64,000 nucleotides of DNA from Intestinibacter sp964449895 (GCA_964449895.1 CAYVBY010000002.1:124001-188000), one strand, 5' to 3'. Positions 25,430 through 35,673 are shown, numbered from the stretch's first letter. The notes: a model not told the origin generated them from the sequence alone. A program made the numbers and translations.

Positions 25430-27862
25430 TTATTTTACACCTTCTTTAAACCAAATATCTTTAATATACTCTTCTATAGTTCTATCACTTGAGAAGAATC
25501 CTGAACATGCAGTATTTTTTAATGATATTTTGTTCCAAAGGTCTTTATTTTTATAAAGTTCTTCTAAATCTTTTTGAGCTTGTACATAAGAATTAAAATC
25601 CCTTAATACAAAGTATTCATCGTTATAAGTTATTAAACTATCATATATAGAAATACCTTCATTTCCAAGCCCTGGTATAAATCCATTTACTAAATCATCT
25701 ACTACTCTCTTGATTTTCCTATCACTATGATATAAATCTCTAGAAGAGTATCCACCATATTTGTTGTAATCTAATACTTGTTCAGCATTTAATCCAAATA
25801 TGAACATATTTTCTTTTCCAACTTGTTCACAAATTTCTACATTAGCTCCATCCATAGTAGCCATTGTTATAGCACCATTCATCATAAGTTTCATATTACC
25901 TGTTCCTGATGCTTCTTTTGTAGTTGTAGATATTTGTTCACTTACATTGGCAGCTGGTATTATTTTTTCAGCAATTGATACTCCATAGTTTTCTATAAAT
26001 ACTACTTTTATCATGCCTTTAACTCTTTCATCGTTATTTATTAATTCAGCAACTGTATTTATAGCTTTGATTATACATTTTGCTAAATAATATCCAGGTG
26101 CTGCCTTTGCCCCAAATATAAATGTACGTGGTTGCATTTTTAGATTTGGATTATCTAATATTTCATGATATAGATAAAGTATATGAAGTAAGTTTAATAA
26201 CTGTCTCTTATATGCATGTAATCTCTTTATTTGAACATCAAATATAGAGTCTGGATTAACTTTTATTCCTTGTTTTTCATATATATAATTAGCAAGTTTA
26301 ACTTTATTGTTATATTTTATTTTGCCTACTTTATCTAAGACCTTTTTATCATCTAAATATTTTTCTAAATCCTTTAATTTAGAAGTATCTTTCTTCCAAT
26401 CATCTCCTATCAGAGAAGTGATTAAGTCAGAAAGTTCTTTGTTACAACTAATTAACCATCTTCTATGAGCTATACCATTTGTCTTGTTATTGAATTTATA
26501 TGGTTCGTCTTCATAAAAATCATTTAATTCTTCATTTTTAAGAATTTCAGTATGAAGTTTAGCAACTCCATTTACACTATGACTACCTCTTATACATAAA
26601 TGAGCCATTCTAACTTCTCCATTATGTATAATTCTCATAGCATTTATTTTTTCCCAGTTGCTACAATATTTATCTTTTAAATATTCAACATATCTTCTGT
26701 CAATTTCTTCTATTATCATATATATTCTTGGTAATAATTGTTTTACCATATCAACTGGCCATTTTTCTAAAGCCTCTGATAATATAGTATGATTTGTATA
26801 AGACATAACTTTAGTTGTTATATCCCATGCTTCATCCCAAGAAAATCCTTCTTCGTCTAAAAGTATTCTCATTAATTCTGGGATACATAAAGTAGGATGA
26901 GTATCATTTATATGAATAGCTACCTTTTCAGGTAGTTGTCTCATTGTTACTTTATTTTTTTTGCATTTTCTTATAATGTCTTGTAATCCAGCACTTACAA
27001 AGAAATACTCTTGTTTTAATCTAAGTAATCTTCCTGCATAATTTGTATCATTTGGATAAAGAACTTGAGATATTTCTTCTGCATAATATTTATATTTTAA
27101 TGCATCCTCATAACTTCCGTTTTGATTTTTAGCATTTTTAGAAACTTCTGCAAAATCTCTATTTAAAACTTCACTTTTCCATAATCTAAGTGTATTTATA
27201 CATTCATTTTCATAACCTATAATGGGTATATCATAAGGCATAGCCATTACAGGTATATAATTTGTATGAACAGCTTGTAAGTTTCCGTCTGGTTTTTGTT
27301 GTAAATAAGCATCTCCTTCAAACTTAACTACAACTGCTCTATTTGGTCTAACTGTTTCCCAAGGGTATTGACCATTTTTTAACCAGTTATCTGGTAATTC
27401 AACTTGAGTTTTATTTACAAATTTTTGTTCAAATAAACCATACTTATATCTTATTCCGTATCCATGACCACTAATACCAACTGATGCCATTGAATCTAAA
27501 AAGCACGCTGCAAGTCTACCTAAACCTCCATTTCCAAGTCCTGGATCTGGCTCTTTGTCTATTACTTCATCTAGATTTATGCCTAATTCTTTTAGACCCT
27601 CTTCAATTTGTTTTTCTACATCTAAATTAAGTAAATTTGATTGCAACTGTCTTCCTATTAAGAATTCCATAGAAAAATAAAATACTGCTTTTTCCTTGTC
27701 AATTCTTGTTCCAACCCATTCTTTAGCTATAAAGTCTTTTATTACACAACATAATACTCTAAAGATTTCATCTTTACTTGCTTCTTCAATAGGTTGGGCA
27801 TATAGACTGTACATTTTGCTTTTGAAATTTTCTTTAAATTTCTCTTTGCTAATTGTGATCAT
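25430..27862 (-). CDS. glgP: Glycogen phosphorylase
   Basis: 810 residues, full length for a bacterial GT35 phosphorylase. It releases glucose-1-phosphate from glycogen chain ends. Seen are NGGLGRLAACFLDSMAS near residue 110, HINDTHPTL, the KRLHAYKRQLLN segment, and the PLP-binding lysine in EASGTGNMKLMMNGAITMAT near residue 657. The GlgP gene lies with the synthesis genes, as usual in Clostridia, so storage and use are transcribed together. The GH13 gene follows after two bases. Confidence 0.96.
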   Translation of the reverse strand: MITISKEKFKENFKSKMYSLYAQPIEEASKDEIFRVLCCVIKDFIAKEWVGTRIDKEKAVFYFSMEFLIGRQLQSNLLNLDVEKQIEEGLKELGINLDEVIDKEPDPGLGNGGLGRLAACFLDSMASVGISGHGYGIRYKYGLFEQKFVNKTQVELPDNWLKNGQYPWETVRPNRAVVVKFEGDAYLQQKPDGNLQAVHTNYIPVMAMPYDIPIIGYENECINTLRLWKSEVLNRDFAEVSKNAKNQNGSYEDALKYKYYAEEISQVLYPNDTNYAGRLLRLKQEYFFVSAGLQDIIRKCKKNKVTMRQLPEKVAIHINDTHPTLCIPELMRILLDEEGFSWDEAWDITTKVMSYTNHTILSEALEKWPVDMVKQLLPRIYMIIEEIDRRYVEYLKDKYCSNWEKINAMRIIHNGEVRMAHLCIRGSHSVNGVAKLHTEILKNEELNDFYEDEPYKFNNKTNGIAHRRWLISCNKELSDLITSLIGDDWKKDTSKLKDLEKYLDDKKVLDKVGKIKYNNKVKLANYIYEKQGIKVNPDSIFDVQIKRLHAYKRQLLNLLHILYLYHEILDNPNLKMQPRTFIFGAKAAPGYYLAKCIIKAINTVAELINNDERVKGMIKVVFIENYGVSIAEKIIPAANVSEQISTTTKEASGTGNMKLMMNGAITMATMDGANVEICEQVGKENMFIFGLNAEQVLDYNKYGGYSSRDLYHSDRKIKRVVDDLVNGFIPGLGNEGISIYDSLITYNDEYFVLRDFNSYVQAQKDLEELYKNKDLWNKISLKNTACSGFFSSDRTIEEYIKDIWFKEGVK

Positions 27863-27894
27863 AATCCATCTCCCCTACTACTTTAAATAACAAT

Positions 27895-27998
27895 TATAAA
27901 CTCTTATACATATCTATAATACATATAAGAGTTTATAATCTTTTAGCAATTAAAATTTTTATATAACTTAAAAATTATATTCATAGGAATATAATTTT
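27895..27998 (-). repeat. Two hairpins between glgA and glgP
   Basis: TATAAACTCTTATA pairs with TATAAGAGTTTATA just upstream of glgP, within 27895-27939. AAAAATTATATTC pairs with GAATATAATTTTT at 27969-27998, just after glgA. These may stabilise segments of the long glg transcript or lower read-through into glgP. Confidence 0.6.
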
Positions 27999-28036
27999 TT
28001 GACTTAATTAAAATCTACCCTAAGGTATCAAATTTC

Positions 28037-29473
28037 TTATAGGCTTTTATATGTTTTTATATACTCTTTTGCTGATTTAGCCCAGCTATTATCAGTATTC
28101 ATTGCATTTTCCACTAATTTATTCCATGTTTCTTTATCATTTTCATATAATTTTAATGCTCTTTGTAAAGTGAAGAACATTTCATGAGCATTATAATTTT
28201 CAAAACTAAATCCATTTCCTTCTTTAGTGTACTCGTTATATGGAATTACTGTATCTTTTAATCCACCTGTTTCTCTAACTATTGGTAAAGTTCCATATCT
28301 CATTGCTATCATTTGACCTATTCCACAAGGTTCAAATAATGAAGGCATTAAGAATATATCACTTGCTGCATAAATTTGTTGAGCTAATGAACTGTCAAAA
28401 GTTATATTAGCTGATACTTTCTTGCAGTAGTTAGAATCATAATAATGGAACATTGCTTGATATTGATTATCCCCAGTTCCTAATACTACTAATTGAAGTT
28501 TTTCATTTATTATTTCAGGCATCATAAAATCAATTAAATCTAATCCTTTTTGTGAAACTAATCTAGATACTATACCAACCATTGGTATGTCTGGATTTAT
28601 ATCTAATTTTAAAAGTTTTTGTAATGCAAGTTTATTTTCAACTTTTTTGTCTATTGAATCTATTGTATAATTTTTAAATATATTTTGATCTGTTTCTGGA
28701 TTATTTATGTCATAATCTAATCCATTTAATATTCCTATTAATTTGTGTGAATTAGCATTTATTAATCCTTCTAATGTATTACCATAAAATTCTGTTTTTA
28801 TTTCTTCAGCATAAGTTGGACTTACTGTAGATACTTTATCAGCAAAGTTTATACCAGCTTTCATAAAGTTTACTTGTCCAAAATATTCTATATCTCCATT
28901 GTTGAAATATTTATAATCTATATCTAATACATCTCCAAGGATTTCTTTTCCAAATATACCTTGATATTGTAAATTATGTATAGTGTACATAGTTTTTATA
29001 TTTTTGTATTTTGGAAGGTGTGAATATTTGTCTTTTAATATTAATGGTAGCATTCCTGTATGCCAATCATTTATGTTTATAACATCAGGATAAAAACCTA
29101 ATTTATCTATAGATTTTAATACAGCATTTGTGAAAAATACAAATCTTTCTGCATCATCACCATGACCATATATACTTTCAGCTCCATCTCTTTTAAAGTA
29201 ATATTCATTGTCTATGAAATAGAATTTAACTCCATCTTTTTCCATTTCTTCAACTCCACAATATTGACTTCTCCAAGCTACGTCAACACTGAATTCGCCT
29301 ATTTTTTTAAGTTGATCTTTTAAATAAGTAGGTATTGTTGAATATTTAGGCATTATTACTCTAACATCTACACCCTCTTTTTTTAACGCTTTAGGTAGTG
29401 CATAAGCAACATCACCTAGACCTCCTGTTTTAGCAAAAGGCCAACACTCTGCTGTCACATAAAGAACTTTCAT
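28037..29473 (-). CDS. glgA: Glycogen (starch) synthase, ADP-glucose type
   Basis: 478 residues of the GT5 family. MKVLYVTAECWPFAKTGGLG includes the KTGGLGDV ADP-glucose loop at the N-terminus. NINDWHTGMLPL and YTIHNLQYQGIFG are typical GlgA segments, and PSLFEPCGIGQM near the C-terminus carries the catalytic Glu. It elongates alpha-1,4-glucan with ADP-glucose from GlgC. A GGGGGG site supports this ATG; the TGCYK extension upstream has no site. A 20-bp hairpin lies just upstream. Confidence 0.96.
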   Translation of the reverse strand: MKVLYVTAECWPFAKTGGLGDVAYALPKALKKEGVDVRVIMPKYSTIPTYLKDQLKKIGEFSVDVAWRSQYCGVEEMEKDGVKFYFIDNEYYFKRDGAESIYGHGDDAERFVFFTNAVLKSIDKLGFYPDVININDWHTGMLPLILKDKYSHLPKYKNIKTMYTIHNLQYQGIFGKEILGDVLDIDYKYFNNGDIEYFGQVNFMKAGINFADKVSTVSPTYAEEIKTEFYGNTLEGLINANSHKLIGILNGLDYDINNPETDQNIFKNYTIDSIDKKVENKLALQKLLKLDINPDIPMVGIVSRLVSQKGLDLIDFMMPEIINEKLQLVVLGTGDNQYQAMFHYYDSNYCKKVSANITFDSSLAQQIYAASDIFLMPSLFEPCGIGQMIAMRYGTLPIVRETGGLKDTVIPYNEYTKEGNGFSFENYNAHEMFFTLQRALKLYENDKETWNKLVENAMNTDNSWAKSAKEYIKTYKSL

Positions 29474-29499
29474 CTTCTTTCCCCCCTTTTTTTTATAGC

Positions 29500-29549
29500 A
29501 CATGGAAATTATATTTATTTTTAATTATCAATAAATATAATTTCCATGT
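29500..29549. repeat. 20-bp perfect palindrome between glgD and glgA
   Basis: ACATGGAAATTATATTTATT pairs perfectly with its complement across a 10-base loop. On the minus strand it is followed by GCTATAAAAAA and the glgA ribosome site. It matches the stem found after ssb at 23398-23452, so it belongs to a small dispersed repeat family. Confidence 0.75.
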
Positions 29550-29622
29550 TTTCCTCAAAAATCTAAATTATATTTCTTTAGAATAAAGATTTTTAGAATA
29601 AAAATTTCTTTATTTTAAATTA

Positions 29623-30753
29623 CTAAACAGTCTCATTTTTTTCTATTACCATTGGGTAATCTTTATCACCTTTTAGTACTTTTCCAGCTGTTATAGTTAC
29701 TCCCTTATCTAGGATTACATTTTCTAAAACTGCATTTTGACCTATTTTACAGCCTTGCATTATTACACAATCTTTAATTTGAGCACCTTTTTCTATTTCA
29801 ACTTTTCTAAATAAAGTAGAGTCTTCAACTTTTCCATCTATTTGACAACCAGTTGCAATAAATGAGTTTGTTACTTCTGCATCTGCTTTATATATAGTTG
29901 GTGCTTGAGATTTATCTTTAGTAAATATTTTTCTACCATTTCTAAACATTTCTTTTGATACTTCTTCTGTTAAGAATTCTTTGCTTGCTTCGTAGTAGCT
30001 TTTTAATGAATTTATACATTTTAAGTAACTATCGTATTTGTATGCTCCTACTTGTATATTATCTAATTGATTTATTATGTAGTCTTCTATATGTGAATAA
30101 GTTCCCATGCTAGATATACTGTAGATACATTCTATAAAATCTGTACGTTTCATTATGAAAGTATCCATATATATATTTGCACTTGGGAATGCTTTTAAAT
30201 TCATCCCTACATTTTTTACTCTGTTGTCTTTATCTATATTTAAAGTGTTACAATTTGAATAATCTTTATTTGCATTGTCAACACGTTTGTAAACTAAAGT
30301 TATATCGTTATTTGATTCTTTGTGATATTTTAATAAATCACTATAATCTATTGTAGATATCATATATGATGGTGCTACTATGATATATTCTTCAGGACTT
30401 TTTTCTATATAATCTATATTTGCTAATATAGTATATATGTCACCTTTTCTGTGAGAGTAATTGTTAAGATTTTTAGTGTTTTCTGGACTTAATACATATA
30501 ATCCACCTTTTTTTCTACTTAAATCCCAGTCTTTACCGCTTCCTAAGTGATCAGTTAAAGATCTATAAGATTGTCTTGCATATATACCAACATTTGTTAT
30601 TCCAGAATTAACCATATTTGATAAAGTAAAGTCTATTACTCTATATCTACCAGCTATTGGAATAGTAGCCACTGGTCTATGTTCTGATAATGTATTTACA
30701 GATGGATTTTGCATATTATCTAAATTTATTAACCCCATGCATTTATTTTTCAT
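29623..30753 (-). CDS. glgD: Glucose-1-phosphate adenylyltransferase, GlgD subunit
   Basis: 376 residues. The protein aligns with GlgC in overall plan (IPIAGRYRVIDFTLSNMVNSG, then C-terminal left-handed beta-helix hexapeptides such as GCKIGQNAVLENVIL). It lacks the nucleotide loop GGxGxRL at the N-terminus (MGLINLDNMQNPSVN instead), as expected of the non-catalytic or weakly catalytic GlgD partner in Firmicutes. It modulates GlgC in a heterotetramer. The start lies 21 bases after the glgC stop. Confidence 0.94.
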   Translation of the reverse strand: MKNKCMGLINLDNMQNPSVNTLSEHRPVATIPIAGRYRVIDFTLSNMVNSGITNVGIYARQSYRSLTDHLGSGKDWDLSRKKGGLYVLSPENTKNLNNYSHRKGDIYTILANIDYIEKSPEEYIIVAPSYMISTIDYSDLLKYHKESNNDITLVYKRVDNANKDYSNCNTLNIDKDNRVKNVGMNLKAFPSANIYMDTFIMKRTDFIECIYSISSMGTYSHIEDYIINQLDNIQVGAYKYDSYLKCINSLKSYYEASKEFLTEEVSKEMFRNGRKIFTKDKSQAPTIYKADAEVTNSFIATGCQIDGKVEDSTLFRKVEIEKGAQIKDCVIMQGCKIGQNAVLENVILDKGVTITAGKVLKGDKDYPMVIEKNETV

Positions 30754-30774
30754 AATTATATTCCCCCTATTTTC

Positions 30775-31902
30775 CTATGCTTTTACAACTTCGTATTCTG
30801 ATACTACACTTATTTCGTTATCTTCTTTTATAACAGCACCATCTTCTATAACGGCACCTTCAGCTATCATTGCTTTTTTGATTACTACATTTTTACCTAT
30901 TTTTACATTAGGCATTATAACTGAATCTTCTACAACTGATCCTTCTCCGATTTCTACTCTATGAGATAATACTGTATTTTTTACAGTTCCACAAACTTTA
31001 CAACCATCAGCTATTAATGATTTTTTAATTGATGCTTTTTTTCCAACATATTGTGGTGGCATATCTCCTGTATTTGTGTATATTCTCCATAATGGATCAT
31101 TTAAGTCTACTGCTTCTGAATCGTTTATTAAATCCATATTTGCTTCCCATAAACTTTGTATAGTACCAACGTCTCTCCAATATCCTTTAAATGGATATGC
31201 AAACATTGGTTGTTTTTCGTTTAACATAGTTGGTATTACATCATGACCGAAATCATCTAAACATTCTCCAGTTTCATCTGCTCTTAAGAAATATTCTCTT
31301 AATAATTTCCAATCAAATATATAAATACCCATAGAGGCTAAATTACTTTTTGGCTCTTTTGGTTTTTCTTCAAATTCATAAATACTACCATCTTCATTAG
31401 TGTTCATAATACCAAATCTACTAGCTTCATCCCATGGAACTTCAATTACTGCAATTGTAGCTTTAGCTTCTTTTGCTTTATGAAATTCTAACATTTTGCT
31501 GTAGTCCATTTTATATATATGATCGCCTGATAATATTAATACATATTCTGGGTTATAATCATCTATAAAATCCATATTCTTTTTGATTGCATTTGCTGTA
31601 CCATTAAACCAGTTACCTTCTTTTTCATTCATGTATGGTTGAAGTATTGTAACTCCTCCGTTAACTCTGTCTAAATCCCAATGATCTCCCATACCTATAT
31701 GTGAATTTAATAATTGTGGTTTATATTGAGTTAATACTCCTACTGTATCTACTCCTGAGTTAGAACAGTTACTTAAAACAAAGTCTATTATTCTATACTT
31801 TCCACCAAATGATACTGCTGGTTTTGCAATTCTTTTTGTGAATACACCTAATCTTGATCCTTGTCCTCCTGCTAAAATCATAGCTAACATTTCTTTTTTC
31901 AT
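30775..31902 (-). CDS. glgC: Glucose-1-phosphate adenylyltransferase, catalytic subunit
   Basis: 375 residues. The pyrophosphorylase loop AMILAGGQGSRLGVFTKRIA with KPAV follows the start. ILSGDHIYKMDYSKML carries the metal-binding Asp. EFEEKPKEPKSNLASMGIY holds the sugar-phosphate-binding region, and the C-terminal part is a beta-helix. It makes ADP-glucose from glucose-1-phosphate and ATP, the committed step of glycogen synthesis. An AGGGG site supports the start. Confidence 0.96.
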   Translation of the reverse strand: MKKEMLAMILAGGQGSRLGVFTKRIAKPAVSFGGKYRIIDFVLSNCSNSGVDTVGVLTQYKPQLLNSHIGMGDHWDLDRVNGGVTILQPYMNEKEGNWFNGTANAIKKNMDFIDDYNPEYVLILSGDHIYKMDYSKMLEFHKAKEAKATIAVIEVPWDEASRFGIMNTNEDGSIYEFEEKPKEPKSNLASMGIYIFDWKLLREYFLRADETGECLDDFGHDVIPTMLNEKQPMFAYPFKGYWRDVGTIQSLWEANMDLINDSEAVDLNDPLWRIYTNTGDMPPQYVGKKASIKKSLIADGCKVCGTVKNTVLSHRVEIGEGSVVEDSVIMPNVKIGKNVVIKKAMIAEGAVIEDGAVIKEDNEISVVSEYEVVKA

Positions 31903-31983
31903 ATATGTTCCCCTTTCATATAGTTTTTCTATATTTTTATACTTTAAAGTTATTAAAAAAATTATAAATTAAATATTAAAATT

Positions 31984-33918
31984 TTATTTTTTTGTAGTAA
32001 GTTCTACTTTTTTATTATCTTTTATTTTTTCCCTTTTTAATTTTATAAAAGTTGCACCTAGTGGTGGTACTTTTATTTTTATATGATATGGTTTGTTGTG
32101 CCAATTCTCATCTTGAGACATAAGCTCAGCATCTACCATAGTTTGTCCTGAACCAAAATATTTACTGTCATCTGTATTTAAAATTTCTTCATAAACTCCT
32201 TCATAAGGAACTCCTATCTTGTAATCATAATATACATTTGGAGTGAAATTTAAAACAGCTATGACAAAATCTTTTTTATCTTTGCTAATTCTCATTAAAA
32301 CAATAATGCTTTGATCTTTGTTGTTTGGATCTATAAAATCAAATCCTTTGTATGTATTATCAAGTTCATAAAATGCCTTTTCATCTTTATATAGATAATT
32401 TAAATCCCTTACATAATCTTTCATCTTAGAATGTTGTTCTATTTCTAATAATTGCCACTCTAATCCGTAATCATATCTCCATTCTAATCCTTGAGCAAAT
32501 TCACTGCCCATAAATAATAATTTTTTGCCTGGATGTATCATATAATAAGCATATAATAATCTCAAATTCGCAAATCTTTGCCAATCATCTCCCGGCATTT
32601 TATCTAATAAAGATTTTTTGCCGTGAACAACTTCATCATGTGATAGAGGAAGTACGAAATTTTCTGAGAATGCATACATAAATGAGAATGTGATTAAATC
32701 GTGATGATATTTTTTATAAATAGGATCCATCTCCATATATCTTAAAGTATCATTCATCCATCCCATATTCCACTTGTGTGAAAAACCTAAACCACCTTTA
32801 TATGTAGGTCCAGTTACCATTGACCAAGAAGTAGATTCTTCTGCAATTACCATTGGATTTTTCACATTTGCATAAATAACTTCATTTAATCTTCTAAGAA
32901 AATTTATTCCTTCTATGTTTTCTCTTCCGCCATATTCATTTGGTTCCCAATCTCCAATATCATAGTCAAGATAAAGCATACTGCTTACAGCATCAACTCT
33001 TATACCATCTATATGATATTCTTTAAACCAGTATATTGCATTTGAAAGTAAAAAGCTGTTTACTTCAGGCTTTCCTAAATCAAAATGAGCAGTTCCCCAT
33101 CCCAAATTTTCAGCTTTTAAAGGATTTTGGTACTCATATTGAGTAGAACCATCAAATCTATAAAGACCATGTACATCTTTGCAGAAATGACTATATGCAA
33201 AATCTAGTATAATACCAAGTCCTAATTCGTGGCATTTATCTACAAATGCCTTAAATTCAGTTGGTGTTCCATATCTACTAGTTGTTGCATAATATCCTAT
33301 TGTTTGATATCCCCAACTCATATCTAGTGGATATTCTGTTATAGGCATTAATTCGATGTGGGTATATCCCATATCTTTACAGTATTCAAGCATTTCATAT
33401 AGCTCTTCGTAATTAAAGAAATCTCCATCCCATTTTCTCTTCCAAGAACCTAAATGTACTTCATATATATTTATCGGTTCTTCTAAAAGATTTTTTTTAT
33501 TTTTTTGTTCTATATAGTTTTCATCAGTCCAATTAAACTTTTCAAGTTCAAAAACTTTTGAAGCTGTTTCTGGTCTTAGCTCTGCATAAGTTCCGTATGG
33601 ATCTGATTTAAGTCTAGTTACTCCATCGCATCCTAATACGCTGTACTTATAAATATCTCCCTGTGATAAATCAGTTGTAAAAATCGCCCAAACTCCAGAG
33701 TTGTATAAGTTTTTTAATTTATGTGAACTTCCGTCCCAATCATTAAAATTTCCAACTAAACTAACTTCTTTTGCATTTGGAGCCCATACCATAAAAGATA
33801 TTCCATTTTTACCTTCATGTTTTGCTTTGTGGTTTCCCATATATTTATAACTGTCTAAAGCTTTACCACTTTTAAAGTTATCTATATTTTCTTTTTTTAT
33901 TATATCTATATACTTAAT
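31984..33918 (-). CDS. glgB: 1,4-alpha-glucan branching enzyme with probable AUU start
   Basis: The first ATG in frame (33840) gives 618 residues but has no ribosome site. The reading frame stays open upstream through FKSGKALDSYKYMGNHKA, which matches the usual GlgB N-terminus (FhxG...AYexLGxH). The only AAGGAGG lies eight bases before an in-frame ATT at 33918, which would give 644 residues. Catalytic GH13 motifs are DFAYSHFCKD, GIRVDAVSSM (nucleophile), IAEEST (acid) and LPLSHDEVVHGKKS. It introduces alpha-1,6 branches. First gene of the glg operon. A miscalled start base in the assembly cannot be excluded. Confidence 0.9.
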   Translation of the reverse strand: MKYIDIIKKENIDNFKSGKALDSYKYMGNHKAKHEGKNGISFMVWAPNAKEVSLVGNFNDWDGSSHKLKNLYNSGVWAIFTTDLSQGDIYKYSVLGCDGVTRLKSDPYGTYAELRPETASKVFELEKFNWTDENYIEQKNKKNLLEEPINIYEVHLGSWKRKWDGDFFNYEELYEMLEYCKDMGYTHIELMPITEYPLDMSWGYQTIGYYATTSRYGTPTEFKAFVDKCHELGLGIILDFAYSHFCKDVHGLYRFDGSTQYEYQNPLKAENLGWGTAHFDLGKPEVNSFLLSNAIYWFKEYHIDGIRVDAVSSMLYLDYDIGDWEPNEYGGRENIEGINFLRRLNEVIYANVKNPMVIAEESTSWSMVTGPTYKGGLGFSHKWNMGWMNDTLRYMEMDPIYKKYHHDLITFSFMYAFSENFVLPLSHDEVVHGKKSLLDKMPGDDWQRFANLRLLYAYYMIHPGKKLLFMGSEFAQGLEWRYDYGLEWQLLEIEQHSKMKDYVRDLNYLYKDEKAFYELDNTYKGFDFIDPNNKDQSIIVLMRISKDKKDFVIAVLNFTPNVYYDYKIGVPYEGVYEEILNTDDSKYFGSGQTMVDAELMSQDENWHNKPYHIKIKVPPLGATFIKLKREKIKDNKKVELTTKK

Positions 33919-34133
33919 AGAAACCCCCTCCTTACCAAATAGCTATATCTCTTCCTTCTTTAATACATCTATATTTTAGACTATTTTTCGCCAATTGTAT
34001 ACAATATTACTGTTATTTTTTAAAATTTTTAGTAAAATTTCTCTGAAAACATTTTCATATAAAAGTGAAAAATCGTTTTCATTTTAATATTTAAATAAAA
34101 TCAAAATAAATATGATTTTGTATGTGTTATAAA

Positions 34134-34173
34134 AAAACTCATTTGAAGTAAATATTCACTTCAAATGAGTTTT
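34134..34173 (-). terminator. Terminator of the SPFH gene
   Basis: A 16-bp perfect stem, AAAACTCATTTGAAGT half-site with an 8-base loop, a few bases after the stop codon. ATGTGTTATAAAA precedes it at 34122 on the plus strand. Confidence 0.85.
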
Positions 34174-34177
34174 ACCT

Positions 34178-35137
34178 TTAGAATTTTACCTCATCTTTAT
34201 CATCACTTAAAACTTCTTTTATTCCTTTAAATGTTCCTAATAAATTAACTGCCTCAGATGGTAAAACAAGTTTTGTTGCATTTCCTTGTGCAACTTTTTC
34301 AAGAGCTTCCATTGATTTAAGAGCTAACATATTATCGTCTATATCTGCATCTTTCATTGCCTTAAATACTTGTTCAATTACTACTGATTCACCTTCAGCT
34401 TTTGCTTTTGCAACTTCTCTAATTGATTCAGCATCCCCTTGAGCTTTAAGTATTCTAGATTGTTTTTCACCTTCTGCTTCTTTTATCATAGCTTCTCTTT
34501 TAGCTTCTGCTCTAAGTATTGCTGATTGTTTTTCACCCTCTGCTCTAAGGATTGATGATGCTTTTTCACCTTCTGCTTGAAGGATAGCTTCTCTTCTTTC
34601 ACGTTCAGCACGCATTTGTTTTTCCATAGCAACTTGTATATCATGAGGAGGCATTATATTTTTAAGTTCAACTCTATTTACTTTAATTCCCCATTTATCA
34701 GTTGCTTCATCTAGTATTGCTCTCATTTTTGTATTTATAACATCTCTAGATGTAAGTGTTGCATCTAAATCAAGCTCACCTATTATATTTCTAAGTGTTG
34801 TCGCTGTAAGATTTTCTATCGCTGCCCCTGGATTTGCTATTTCAAATACAAATCTAACAGGATCTGTTACTTGATAGTAAACTACTGTATCTATCTGCAT
34901 TGTAACATTATCTTTAGTTATAACTGGTTGTGGTGGAAAATCTTCTACTCTTTCTTTTAAATCTATAGGTTTCATCATTGTATCGATAAAAGGTACTAAA
35001 AAGTGTACTCCTGTATCAGCTTTTTTGTGAAACTTACCTAATCTCATTACTATACCTACAGTTGATTGTTGAATTATTTTTACACATTTGATACCCATAA
35101 TTACAACAATTATAATTAATAGTACAATAAATTTCAT
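34178..35137 (-). CDS. SPFH/Band-7 membrane protein (paraslipin/QmcA-like)
   Basis: 319 residues. One N-terminal membrane helix is followed by the band-7 domain (VGIVMRLGKFHKKADTGVHF ... LDATLTSRDVINTKMRAIL). A long coiled coil comes next, with tandem EGEKxxxILRAE-type repeats near residues 180-235, then a C-terminal region ending DDKDEVKF. Such proteins form oligomeric membrane scaffolds and are usually paired with an NfeD protein, as here. The NfeD gene lies 80 bases upstream in the same direction. Confidence 0.93.
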   Translation of the reverse strand: MKFIVLLIIIVVIMGIKCVKIIQQSTVGIVMRLGKFHKKADTGVHFLVPFIDTMMKPIDLKERVEDFPPQPVITKDNVTMQIDTVVYYQVTDPVRFVFEIANPGAAIENLTATTLRNIIGELDLDATLTSRDVINTKMRAILDEATDKWGIKVNRVELKNIMPPHDIQVAMEKQMRAERERREAILQAEGEKASSILRAEGEKQSAILRAEAKREAMIKEAEGEKQSRILKAQGDAESIREVAKAKAEGESVVIEQVFKAMKDADIDDNMLALKSMEALEKVAQGNATKLVLPSEAVNLLGTFKGIKEVLSDDKDEVKF

Positions 35138-35217
35138 ATTTCTACCTCCTTTTATGATATATTTATATTTAGTAGAAAACTTTTAGTATTCTACACAATA
35201 TGAACAAATTTTTTATT

Positions 35218-35673
35218 TTAATTATTTTGTAATTCAGATTCGTGTACTTCTTCTACAATAAGCTTTACACCTTCAATTGCAACTATCTTTACGATTTTAT
35301 TTTTTTCTATTTTAACTTCATTTTTAGATATTGCAGTCCATTGTTCTCCATTTATTTTAACCAAACCTGTACTATATGCTTCAATATCCTCTATAACTAG
35401 AGCATTTTTAGATATTATACCTTGTAAATTAGTAGAATATTTTACATCCTTATCTCTATCGACTAAATATTTAGTCGCTATAACTAAAAGAATTACAGAT
35501 ATAACTCCAAATATGATTATTTGTAGTAGTATGCTTTCTATAAATATAGCTAAAAAAGACATCACTAAAGCGCCTATACTAAACCAAACTAATGTAAGAC
35601 TAGTTGTCATCAATTCCGCGATTCCAAAAATGACAGCTATTATAAGCCAAAATGTTCCTGTTCCAATCGTCAT
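35218..35673 (-). CDS. NfeD-family membrane protein
   Basis: 151 residues. Two to three hydrophobic segments (FWLIIAVIFGIAELMTTSL, then SLTLVWFSIGALVMSFLA) are followed by a C-terminal OB-fold domain (GLVKINGEQWTAISKNE). NfeD proteins work with SPFH partners in membrane microdomains. GAGG lies seven bases before the second ATG (35673); the first, at 35679, is too close to the site. Upstream partner of the SPFH gene at 34178. Confidence 0.9.
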   Translation of the reverse strand: MTIGTGTFWLIIAVIFGIAELMTTSLTLVWFSIGALVMSFLAIFIESILLQIIIFGVISVILLVIATKYLVDRDKDVKYSTNLQGIISKNALVIEDIEAYSTGLVKINGEQWTAISKNEVKIEKNKIVKIVAIEGVKLIVEEVHESELQNN

